A DNA stretch of 64,000 nt, taken from Buddleja alternifolia (Eukaryota; Streptophyta; Magnoliopsida; Lamiales; Scrophulariaceae). Both the position numbers and the translations under genes were made by a program. This document shows positions 1 through 10,713 of the stretch, piece after piece. Below the pieces are notes generated by a model that saw nothing but the letters and a program-made list of their open reading frames with translations, had not been told where the DNA came from and searched no databases. Position 1 is the stretch's first letter. The number at the start of each line of letters is the position of its first letter. The stretch lies in the NCBI GenBank assembly GCA_019426215.1, contig CM033399.1, positions 37,519,022 to 37,583,021 on the forward strand, written 5' to 3'.

Positions 1-330
1 GTGTGTAGTGTGTGTCAAAAAGTATAGTGTGTGTAAAAATGTGTGTAGTGTGTGTAAAAAACGTGCATTGTGTGTGAAAAGTGTGTAGTGTGTGTAAAAA
101 GTGTGCATTGTATGTGAAATTATGTGTAGTGTGTGTAAAAAGTGTGCATTGTGTGTTAAAATGTGTAGTGTGTGTAAAAAATGTGCATTGTTTGTGAAAA
201 TGTGTGTAGTGTGTGAAAAAGTTTGCGTTGTGTGTGAAAATATGTGTAGTGTATAAAAAATGTGCATTGTGTGTGAAAAGTGTGTAGTGTGTGTAAAATG
301 TATGTAATGTGTGTGAAAGTTTTGTTGTGT
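1..330. repeat. GT-rich minisatellite
   Basis: A tandem array of degenerate units of about 40 bases alternates a GTGTGTAGTGTGTGTAAAAA-like half with a TGTGCATTGTGTGTGAAAA-like half. It runs off the left edge of the window. The open reading frames over it are by-products of the repeat. Confidence 0.85.
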
Positions 331-334
331 ATGA

Positions 335-428
335 CCCAATTGGACCCAACCCGACCCAACCCATATTGGACCCAATTTTCTTGGACCCAGTTTGGACCCA
401 ACCCAAACCCAACCCGACCCACCCATTT
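335..428. repeat. GGACCCAACCC-type short tandem repeat
   Basis: Repeated GACCCAACCC and TTGGACCCA units follow directly after the minisatellite. The stretch 430-690 holds only AT-rich sequence with no recognisable feature. Confidence 0.6.
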
Positions 429-689
429 GCCACCCATAATCTACACAATTTCCAAACATTTCTCAAAAACACATCCAAACAAACAAAAAAAATTAATATT
501 TTCACACGAGTTTTTATAATACACATTCTTCAATAAAAACTCAAAATTTATTTTAAAAAACACAACTATACAGATTAGAGTCTAGATTTCTGGAGGATCA
601 CAACAATGTGTATAGTGGATGTGATCGTCCCATGTTACTAGGTTCCAGCAGTTTAGTCGTCTTTGCACGGGTTTATTCATTCTCCCCAT

Positions 690-842
690 AAATAACATCC
701 CAAAATTAAATATATTTGGGTTCGCATTACTATCTAACAAGATGTTAGTTGTCTTAAAATCGTGGTGTATGATCCTCAGCCTAGAGTGCCTGTGGAGATA
801 CAAGATACCCCAACAATTAATTCATTGGATAAAATTAATTCC
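690..842 (-). pseudogene. Receptor-like protein kinase relic (catalytic loop fragment)
   Basis: Read on the minus strand, this encodes [16 protein letters not shown] followed by [10 protein letters not shown] and NFGM. These correspond to the catalytic loop and activation-segment start of plant serine/threonine receptor-like kinases (usual forms YLHxxSRLRIIHRDLK, NILLD, DFGM). The key HRD motif is HHD and DFG is NFG, an in-frame TGA lies just upstream, and no other kinase subdomain is nearby. It is a decayed fragment, probably of a cysteine-rich or S-domain kinase. The rest of 843-1190 shows nothing recognisable. Confidence 0.75.
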
Positions 843-1268
843 CATGTTACCCAAAATCGTTTACAAGTATTAAGCGTCAATAATAAGATAATCAAGAAAT
901 AATCGAAAATGGACCCTTTTATTGATAATGGCGAAAAAAACAAGATTAATTGTGTGTATTACTTATTACTGCTACAAGACAGCAACAATGAATTCCCTCA
1001 TTATATAAGGGACTTAAATCTGGTATTTATAGGTCTAGGGTTACATTAGGACTTTTATGATCATTGTTTTCTGGCCTGGCCCAGGGGTGTAGGTCTCGCA
1101 TGTCAGTAATCGTGGGAGAACAAATGTTCGGTTCGGGGTATCCTAACCATCCTTCTCTAACTAGATATGTAATAGTACGATGTATTTATTTATCCTTGTT
1201 TTTTTTAAAAAAAAATTCTAGACGAAAGGAGGATATCTTACTCGACAAACCCGAGCCGATAGTTTTTA

Positions 1269-2188
1269 GAAAAAAATACTAAAAAATCCTTACAATAAAC
1301 TTTTATATAAAAAAAACCCATGATAAGTCGTTGCAAAAAATCCACTCCATCAACTTTTCATTCCAAAAAACCCAATAGTTAGGGTTAACAATTTATGGAC
1401 TTAATTGCCCTTAGCCTTCTAAATTAAAAATAAATCTATTGTAGTTTTGCAATAAAATTTATTTATTTAAGATTTTATATTGATAATTGGTACTAATTAT
1501 GATTTTACTTTTAAATTTTCAAAATTTTTAATCTTTTTAAAGAATTTAAAACATATATTTATAGATACTTACCATATTAAAATCAAAATAAATTATATAT
1601 AAATATTTGAAAAAAATAATATTAGAAAATAAAATTCGTATTTTATGATTCATCAATTTAAAAGAATTAAAACGAAACTATTCCAATAGTTAGGGTTAAC
1701 AATTTATGGACTTAATTGCCCTTAGCCTTCTAAATTAAAAATAAATCTATTGTAGTTTTGCAATAAAATTTATTTATTTAAGATTTTATATTGATAATTG
1801 GTACTAATTATGATTTTACTTTTAAATTTTCAAAATTTTTAATCTTTTTAAAGAATTTAAAACATATATTTATAGATACTTACCATATTAAAATCAAAAT
1901 AAATTATATATAAATATTTGAAAAAATTAATATTAGAAAATAAAATTTGTATTTTATGATTCATCAATTTAAAAGAATTAAAGCGAAACTATTCCAATAA
2001 AAAAAAAATAATTGATCAATTATTAATTTAATAAATGAAAGGTAGTTTAGTCGAAAAAGTTGTTGATCCTCACTTTTGGGGTATTTGGAATGAAAAGTTT
2101 GTAGAATGGACTTTTGAGATTAAAAGGTATTTTCATAGGTTTTTTGGATATGAAAAATTATTTTAGAGGGGGTTTTTAGTAATTTTTC
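1269..2188. mobile_element. Mutator-like nonautonomous element
   Basis: The element is flanked by the direct repeat ATAGTTTTTA at 1259-1268 and 2189-2198, fitting a 9-bp Mutator-type target duplication plus one chance base. Its ends are inverted: GAAAAAAATACTAAAAAATC on the left and the complement of a GGGTTTTTAGTAATTTTTC-type end on the right. Longer subterminal inverted homology surrounds CAACTTTTCATTCC / GGAATGAAAAGTTTG. It has no coding capacity. Inside lie two near-identical tandem copies of a 311-bp AT-rich unit (1372-1682 and 1683-1993). Confidence 0.8.
1372..1993. repeat. 311-bp tandem duplication inside the Mutator-like element
   Basis: Two adjacent copies begin with CCAATAGTTAGGGTTAACAA and differ by only a few substitutions. 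A third copy starts (CTATTCCAATA) and stops at once. The near-identity points to a recent unequal exchange or replication slip. Confidence 0.9.
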
Positions 2189-2577
2189 ATAGTTTTTAAT
2201 TATGGGCCTAACAACCTGAAATTGAACTTAAGACCTCCCACATAAAGGTGAAAACTGATACTATTGGGCTAACAAGCCTTGGGTACAGACCCTTTTATTG
2301 ATTACATACCCTTTTAATGCAGTTTGGATCTTCTATTGCAAATGGTGTTACAATATCCTGTTGCACTTCACATATGATCGCTATACAATATAAGATGCAA
2401 TATCATTTTGTAATAGAAGATTTCGTGTGCTTTTATTGATGATGGTGAAAATATATAAATTAAATGTGTCTATATATTACTCCTACAAGCCTACAACAAT
2501 GAATTCCCTCACTAAGCGTAAATGTTGTACAAAATAGTTGAACTGGACTAGAAATAGAAGTTTGCAGCCTCCAGAAA

Positions 2578-3008
2578 TAATTGGGCTAATGTATCTTTAT
2601 CTCATTCGAATTGGGCTAGTCACTATTTCGTGGGCCACACGTTTTCCTCTTTAAAGTAGCCCCCATTTTCATATTATTAATGGGCCTAGCCCAATACACA
2701 TTCTAGCCCTAACTCGTCAAAAAAAAATTGCAAATTATTTCCCGCCCAGGCTACCCTCAATTTGAATGCCAGCTATTTCCCTCTTTTTTTTATTTTTTTT
2801 ATTTCCATTTCCCCACAAAATACATATATATATATATATCAAATTTTCCCCCCATAAAAACAAAATAAAAAAATATGATATCGTCATCTCATTCACATTG
2901 TCATTGACCTCAGGAGATCATAAAAACATTTAGAGAGAGAGAATAAACATTCTAGAGAGAGAAAATTAGAAATGCATTGGCTGCAAATTGGGCTTCGAAT
3001 TAGGGTTC
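2578..3008 (+). promoter_or_regulatory. Promoter and 5' leader of the TSO1-like gene
   Basis: Several TGGGCY site II elements cluster here (around 2583, 2614, 2632 and 2681, plus the inverted AGCCCA at 2689). An AG-rich tract (2931-2964) and a TTAGGGTT telo-box (3000-3007) just before the start codon follow. Site II plus telo-box is the usual combination in promoters of plant growth and cell-cycle genes. A (TA)n run lies at 2823-2839. The transcription start was not located. Confidence 0.5.
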
Positions 3009-6000
3009 ATGGAAATGGATTCACCTAACACGTCTAAATCTACCACCAACAACGCTGCTGAATCTGTTCCTGCTCAAGTACACGCATATGCTCTTGTTTT
3101 TATGTATATGTAATTTATATATGTATATATATATATAAGCAATTTAGATGCATTTATCTCGAAATTCACTAGCTCATTTTACTTGTTTTATTGTTGATTT
3201 TCATGTGAATTTGGTAATGTGTGTAGAGCTTAGTTTAATTTTGAGTGGAAATGTTTGCTTTCGTCTTGGTAAAAGGATGCATATGCAGGTTGAATATAGG
3301 GACATGTTTTTAGTATTTTGATAGCTTTTGGTTGGAATTGACTTGGATGTGCTGGATTTTGTGATTATTTAGTACTATACGGTTATGTATCCGGCAAATG
3401 CTGTTGTTTTCGTAGACTGGTTTACTTGTTCTTGGGATAGACTTAGATGCGCGGTATCTTACGGTTATCTTGTATCAGTTTTTCCAGTTAGGCGGCACAA
3501 TGTGTGCGGTTTTAGGAATGGGATATTGTGATACTGATGCAGGTGAAGTTTTTTCAATGCAGAATGGTGAATACTTTGTTGGGTTTTGTGGATTATGTGG
3601 TGTGGAGATGTTGCATTTATGGTTGTTGTTTTGCATGATACTGTCAATGAGGATCTAAGTTGGAATAGTGCATAGGGGTTTTAAGAGTTTCCTAGAGATG
3701 TTTATATATATGTACATGCTCACATTCCATGGAATTCTTATGAAATTTATAGTACAATGGTCAGATATATTAGTCAAAGGATCTTTTTGATGCATGTACA
3801 CGGAATGCTTCTCGTTTTTGACTTATCAAGTGTGGATTAAGATGGTTGTGTATTAACCAGACGCTTTTTTGTTGGTTGGCTTTGTACACATCAAATGGTG
3901 CTAGCTTATGACTAACTGAAAATCTGGAAATTCCTAGTGGATAATTGTTGACTCCGTTTTTTCTTTTTATGTAAAAAATGTTTTTAAAAGTTCTAATGAT
4001 ATTGATGATAAGGGTGAGAAGATATTCTGCTTCCCAAGCATTAATTATTCTTGAAAATAGATAAGAATTGAGAGAAGTTTCTTTCATTCTTTATGTAGGA
4101 ATGAACCAGCATGGTAGGTTAGAGAATAAAAAATTAAACAGAAATGCTTTCGTCATGTTAAAAAACTAGCTAATTCTGTCTTGTTAGGATAAATATTTTA
4201 AAGCGATGCGGAATAAGGTGTTTTAACTCGTATCTTAGGAAATGGTTTATTCCCTGTTTGTTTCTCACTGTTTTTCCCTTGAATCTCAGGACTCACCTGT
4301 TTTTAGTTTCATTAGCAATCTTTCTCCCATACAGCCTGTCAAGGCACCACAAGTCACACAAGGTTTTCCAGGGCTCAATTCTCCGCCCCTTGTATTCACA
4401 TCACCCCGACTCAATCCCCACAGCCAAGCAACTTTTCTTAAAAGGTTTTACATGTGTTGAATTAATTAAAGCCTGCTTTTGCTTTCCTCATCTGAAGAAC
4501 ATAGTTAAAGATAACATTTGGAAGTAATTTGAGACAATGTGAATGTTAAGCAGGGCAAAATTCCCTGGACTATCTGCTGCAAAATTATCTGGGCAGGATG
4601 AAGGTTGCAAGAATGATGCTGCTGTCGATGCATCTGAAACATTGGTTGCTCAGATGAAAACTCTGCGAACTAATTGCATTGAGAAAACCTCATATAGCAA
4701 CAGCACTATGGATGATCAAATTGAAAGTCCCACAGGATGTCCTGACCAGTTCTTGACTGACATTGTGAACATGGATTCTGCTGATCTGAATATTTCAGCT
4801 GATTCAACGATTAACAAGTCTGAACAAATTAGTCAACCACCAGATGCAGTAACAGGCTCACAAGGAATATCTAGTACACCTCCTCCCATAACTAGGCAAA
4901 GTGAAGAGGTACTTAAAGAAGATACATCAACTGATGTGAGTGCAGTAGAAACTGATATAAAGCAGGGAGATAGTGTTTCAGAAGATCGCAGTCCAGCGAT
5001 TGAACCTGAGTTGCCTATAGACCATGCTTTAACTAATTACGACCAGGATGATCCCATGGCTGAGGTTCGTGATAATCTGTAGCAATTTTCTCCATTTACT
5101 CCGATCTGAAATGTGCATATTGTTCAATACCTAATAACTTACAATTGCAGAATGTAGAAGTGGGGCAGGCGGGTCTCTTGGATCAGTCCTCTTATTTGAT
5201 CTCAGGATCAATGCAAATTGATGAAGGGGATGAAAACTTTGTTGAGGCTACTGAAGCAGCCTCCACCAAACAAGTTGTGAAGAAAGTGCGAAATGATTCC
5301 AAGGTTTGAATTGTTATGCCATATAGAAAACGTGTAAAGAGATCGTATATGTTCTGCAAAGCTGAGATTTTCTAGAGCTGCTGCTACACATTCTTCTGAA
5401 TAGAAATGTGACAACCAGGGTTGTCTGTTTAGTAATTTCAATTCGAAGAGTCAATTCTGTATGCATCTTCTTTACTATTTAGACCTCCAAAACCCGGCCT
5501 CTTTCAAGCTGGCTAATTAACATATTTCTCTTATTTCAATGGAAGTTAGAATGGATTTCTGTGAAGCCTATCAATTTTTTTCAACCGACATCTCCTTTAA
5601 ATGTTTTTCGTGTATTGCCAGCATTTGCCTTTTCAATCCTTATTATCGAATATATCTTTTCTATTGAAAAGTTTATATCTTTTTGTTGATAACTTGCTTA
5701 AATCTATCCCGTATATTATCCGATTCTGTGTTTTTTTTTCCACTTTATTTAACAGGACTTTTAAGTACAGGATGCTAAGACCATTCATTTTCACATTATG
5801 TTATATTGGTACACTATTTCATTTACGGCACCACTTTAAGCAAGTATTCCCCTCATTAACAATTTCACGAGAAAAGGTTTAAAGTTTGTTCCTGAGAATG
5901 AACTTTCTTAAATGTGCTTTCTGAACTTTGACTTCATTTTAAACTCCAAGGGTTGAAATTTTTAGTCTTTCAGCTCTATTAGAAAAAGAAAAAGAAATCT

Positions 6001-8966
6001 CACAAATCATTATGAACTTGTTTATTTTAAATTAGTATCAAATCCTTCTTGGAATATTTTGTCTCTTAAATTTATGCTACAATTGATCAGGCTTTTCAAC
6101 ACCGTGGAATACGTAGACGTTGTCTACAGTTTGAAGATGCCCAACGCGATGTAGTATCTAATCAGCCTGTTCAAAATACTTCAGACAGTGAGGGTCCCAC
6201 ATCACAACCATTAGAAACACAACCAACTCCCATCAATGGGCATCAGGCTGACACAGTCCAGCCCGTGTTGCATCCTAGGAATATGAACTCTGCCTTAAAG
6301 ATTCCCAAGCCTTCAGGTATTGGCTTGCACCTAAATAGTATTGTCAATTCCGTACAAGCCGGCTCTGGTGCAATAATAAACGTGAAGTCAGCTCAGAGGG
6401 GTACATTTAGTATTCGGGGGAAGAGGTCTGTACCTATGATCAACTCCTATCCCTCTGATAACTCAAATAGCTCTTCAATATTTCCTCCACCAGTGACTAT
6501 TTCAGCAAGCCCTGATGACGATAGGCATGAAAGTCATGCCTCATTGGCAGCTAATTTTTCAACCTCTTTGTCTACTTATATTGTCAAACCTTCAAACAAA
6601 TCTGTCATCTTAAATCCAGTAGAGGACCAATCAACTCCAGGTAATAAACGGAAATGTGATACTGAAAGTGATGGTGGTTCAGGGGAGTTTAAATCAAGCT
6701 CCCAAAAGAAAAGGCAAGCTTATGAGTTATCTTGCATATTCTACAGTTTTCTTTCCCGTGTTTTTAGAAGAATCATTCTGTTTGCAACTTCCCAGGAAGA
6801 AATCGTCTGACTCCAGTGATGGTGATGGTTGCAAACGTTGCAATTGTAAGAAGAGTAAATGCTTGAAGCTGTAAGTTGATCCAAAATTTTATCAATTATG
6901 ATTTACAGGTCCCCATTGTCCTCTTTGTGATTTGTTTTTCTGCAGTTACTGTGATTGTTTTGCTGCTGGGATATACTGTGCGGATACTTGTTCTTGCCAA
7001 GGGTGCTATAACAGACCTGAATATGAGGATACAGTTCTTGAAACACGACAACAAATTGAATCTCGGAATCCTCTTGCATTTGCTCCTAAAATCGTACAAA
7101 AAAATGTCGAGCCACTTGCAAGCAGTTTTGGGGTATTTGAACAAATCACAATATGTAGTCATCAAACACATCGGCGACTACTGATGAAATGTTTAACTTT
7201 TGGCAGGAAGATGGAACCCATTTCACACCAGCCTCAGCAAGGCACAAAAGAGGGTGCAATTGCAAGAAGTCGATGTGTCTCAAAAAGTACTGTGAGTGCT
7301 ATCAGGTATGTGATAGTATACAATTGGGTTTGCTTATAGTTCTTTATTTTCCTTTCCTGTACTTTGTTGTAGTTATTCTTACTGGAGCTATTTTTGTTTC
7401 TTCTGGGGAAGGCAAATGTTGGATGTTCAGATGGATGCCGATGTGAAGGATGTAAAAATGTCTATGGAAAAAAGGGAGGTATGAATTGCACAAAAGTACT
7501 ATTTGAGTCTGTACCTTAATGATTGTTATCTAAATTGCTTTGGTAATTAAAATTATTGACTTCCTAAAAAACTGGTTCATAGAATTGCTTAAATCTTAAC
7601 ATGAATGGTGCCTGCGTTTATTCTGGTACATGTGGATTGAGGATGTCCAAGTCGCCTGTGTTAATAATATTGTGTGAATTGAAATAGGCATTCCTTTCAC
7701 ATACTTAAATTGGATAGTTTTATGCGTCTTAGTGATTATCTTATCTGGTTCCAGATAATTATAATCACCCGACCTGGGATTGATTATGCCGACTCACCGA
7801 ACGAGGCATGGTTTTACTAGATAAAATATCATTATCAGAACACTTAAAAGTATTTCTTCTCTGTCATCACCACATTCCCCACCCTAGAACTAAACTCCAA
7901 AGTTTTTTATTCTATGTTGTTATCTATTTCACCTCATTTGCTTGTCTTACTTATATACCTTGTTCAATTTGTTTTCACATGTATCTATTTCAGAATATTT
8001 AACTATGATCTGACCTTGCTCCATGTTTCTCCTAGAATATGGCATCATGACTAAGGATGTGTTGAACGAAGAAGATACTATTGAACAGACGGATGTCTCA
8101 TTTATCGAGAAGATGGCAGAATCTGGAATTGAATTATATAATACTGAGCTTTGCAATCCTCATAATTTGACTCCTCTAACACCAGCACTCCAGTTCTTGA
8201 AGTAAGATCAATTTCTTCATAATAACATTTAGATCCCCATGCACTCGACATGTGATGATAACTAATCTATTTTCTTGCTATCTTAAATGGCTTTTCTTAG
8301 AGTTAACTCCTTCTCCCTTATCTTTTCCAATTATATAGCAACAGAGATGATGCATCAAAAGCTTGGTTCCATTCTGGAAAGTTCTTCCAGTCTCCCGAAT
8401 CTGAATATATAGCGCCATATATGATGTCCCCACATTCTCCAAGAAATTCAGATGATAATGCAATTATGGATCAGGTGTCTTTTGATCAGGAAATAGTTTA
8501 TGATAATGCAGAAACAGGGCTTCATTATCAAATACCAAATCCTGACAAGTGGGCAAATAATTCAAAGACTCCATCTTTTAGTGAAGATAAACATTATTCT
8601 TCAGCTGGTTCCCTTTGTTGGCGTGGTTCACCAAACACCCCTATGGCTCAGTCTAGTGGAAGCAAACTTGTCCAAGTTTCCGAGTTTGATAGTGATTTAT
8701 CTAACCTTATGCAAGATGATACGCCAGAAATATTGAAGGACAACCCTACCCCTCTCAATGCTGTGAAAGTAAGCTCTCCAAATAAGAAACGGGTTTCTCC
8801 TCCTCATGGCAGACCATATGGCTTTACTTCAAGCTTATCAGCAGGGCTGAGGACGGGGCGTAAGTTCATACTGAAAGCTGTTCCCTCATTTCCCCCTCTT
8901 ACCCCATGCATTGATTCCAAAAATGTGCAGACAAGTGATTCTCAAAATTGTACTGGCAAGAAATGA
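3009..8966 (+). CDS. TSO1/TCX-like CXC (CRC) domain DNA-binding protein
   Basis: Eleven exons: 3009-3077, 4290-4444, 4554-5064, 5151-5303, 6091-6725, 6796-6870, 6946-7132, 7207-7305, 7412-7478, 8036-8201, 8339-8966. They join in frame into 914 codons. The N terminus carries [18 protein letters not shown] (about residues 24-41), typical of plant TSO1/SOL proteins. [12 protein letters not shown] follows at about 302-313. The two cysteine-rich repeats are encoded by exons 6-9: [20 protein letters not shown], the conserved hinge [10 protein letters not shown], then [18 protein letters not shown] and [13 protein letters not shown]. All zinc-ligand cysteines appear present. Family members are nuclear, bind TTYGAA-type sites and act in DREAM-like cell-cycle repression and in meristem and flower development. 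The first ATG in a good exon was chosen; an in-frame ATG lies two codons later. The C-terminal exon is low in complexity and least certain. Confidence 0.93.
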
Positions 8967-9619
8967 GAAGGTAAAGGCATTTAAATCACTCGTACTGAAT
9001 AACATTTTGTCTTTCTTGCTATGATACCACCATTAGTTATCAGATATGCTCTCATCCATGGACATTGAAAGCAAATTTTAGATCAATGTGATCTGCTATG
9101 TGATTTTTTTTTTTAAATCTTTGGTTTATATGCAGGCATACATATATATGAAGATGGCAGATAAAATCCTGCTGTTCGGACATCTTAACAAGGAATTAAA
9201 GTTGCAGTTGTCAAAACCTCATGTCTAAAGACTGAAGAAAGCCATCTGCTGAGCTGTGAGGCCCTCAAACCTAGAGCCTGCAGCTTTCTCGAAGCACCCT
9301 CTCCTCCTTTATATTCATCATTTTTTCTTGTAGAGTTGCGGAAAGTTATTATAAGAAGAGAGAGCACGAGGTAGTTGAGGGTTATATCTTATCTAGGACC
9401 CCTCCACCCCCACCCCCACCCCCACCCCCGAACAAAGATACTATAAAACTGAAGGAAAGAAATAAATGTTTTCGACTGATGATATTAGCAGTTACCTTAG
9501 TAGTTCATCTTTTCTGATTCCTTTTATGTGCAATTATTTTTAAAGAAAGTACATTATGGCTTTGATGTCCACTTATTGTTCCTAGTTTGTTTCTCCCTTC
9601 GGCAAATGATTTCCCTTAA
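8967..9619 (+). other. 3' flank of the TSO1-like gene with C-rich microsatellite
   Basis: No coding signal is visible. A CCCCCA repeat (about 9401-9429) lies roughly 440 bases after the stop codon. Its complement is a run of G5 blocks. The 3' UTR probably lies in the first few hundred bases and may contain another intron (a GTAAAG donor follows closely after the stop). Confidence 0.5.
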
Positions 9620-9758
9620 CGCTATGTTTGGTTCTTGGTTTTTGACGAGAAAGGAAAAGAAAAATGAGAATGTTCAAAAAATAAAGCACAAGGTAGTATT
9701 AATCGAAGCTAAAATGACATTTTCCTTTTCTTTTTCCTCACCAAAACCAAACATAGCC
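9620..9758. mobile_element. Tourist/PIF-Harbinger-type MITE, 139 bp
   Basis: Terminal inverted repeats CGCTATGTTTGGTT and the complement of AACCAAACATAGCC enclose a purine-rich and a pyrimidine-rich arm. The element is flanked by the 3-bp duplication TAA (9617-9619 and 9759-9761), as expected for PIF/Harbinger insertion. It is noncoding. Confidence 0.8.
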
Positions 9759-10143
9759 TAAGAGTCAGTTACTCTTCTTAATCGGTTTATTCAGGGCAAT
9801 TTAAGCCAATTCAGGTCCATCTCCAGAACCCTCCCAGAAATATGAATATTTCTCATATGGTTATGAATACTGACAGAGTAGTTAAATCAACATTTATATC
9901 TGTAATAATGTAAATTTCATACAAAATATTGGGTTATAAATCTGACTAAGTGACTTCTACAAATTGTTCGTATTCGCTTGAGAAATCAAAAGGGTGAGAT
10001 GATGGGAGAGGGCTTTCCTTACCTCTAGGGTGTAGCTTTGCCTTAAGCTCATATTTTGTTCATCAAATTCCTTTTTTGATATTACCCAATAATCACTTCC
10101 ACTAATCACGATCAAAATTTCCCTACATCATGCACCATCTACT

Positions 10144-10357
10144 TAGGGGTGCATACAAGGCGCGCTCAACAAAATTTCTCATTTCAAACTCATTAGAGAA
10201 GAAAAAAGCTTTGAGCTCGAGCACGACTCCAGCTTGTGTGAACTTAATATTAGAATAGAAAATATTAGCTATGATAGTTTGGAAGGTTGGGAGTGGCTCG
10301 ATAGCTCAAGCTTGAGTAGAACTATTGTCGAGCCAACTCAACTCGATTTGCACCCTA
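10144..10357. mobile_element. hAT-like MITE
   Basis: The ends are TAGGGGTGCA and TGCACCCTA. The flanking 8-mers CATCTACT and CACCTACA agree at 6 of 8 positions, fitting an old hAT target duplication. The interior is rich in GAGCTCGAGC-type words, like other repeats in this window. Nothing recognisable lies in 9762-10135. Confidence 0.55.
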
Positions 10358-10713
10358 CACCTACATGTCTCATTTAGGGCAAAACTGAATTCACAATGAC
10401 ACAAAAATGACATAATTGTACAAGGCAAGAGACAATAAAAGCTGGAGCAATGCATTAAAGCAAATTTATAGATCAGCCTTACCAAAGTTGAAATCAACTA
10501 CATCTCATGTTCAAAAACAACGATAAAAGGGAAAAATGAATACCGAATAGGAAAGGGGAAAGTAAATGAGCAATACAAGACCAAATATAACGATGGAGCA
10601 CATCCAGTTATTGTACAATATATATTTAAGCCGGCTCTAATTCTTATAGCTACTATGCTTTATTCTTATTTTTTCTCATGTATACCCCCAATACACCTCG
10701 TCAATATGTCATA

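Larger units (their letters stand above)
1195..2292 (-). repeat. Dispersed SINE-like repeat, split by the 1269-2188 element
   Basis: The left part (1195-1268, a T/A run then TTCTAGACGAA) and the right part (2199-2292, GAAATTGAACTTAAGACCTC to GCCTTGGGTACA) match, in the same order, two neighbouring parts of a repeat at 19.9-20.2 kb. On the minus strand the right part has a possible pol III A box (TTAGCCCAATAGTATC) and B box (GAGGTCTTAAGTTCAATTTC), so a tRNA-derived SINE is the best guess. The family name is unknown to me. Confidence 0.5.
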
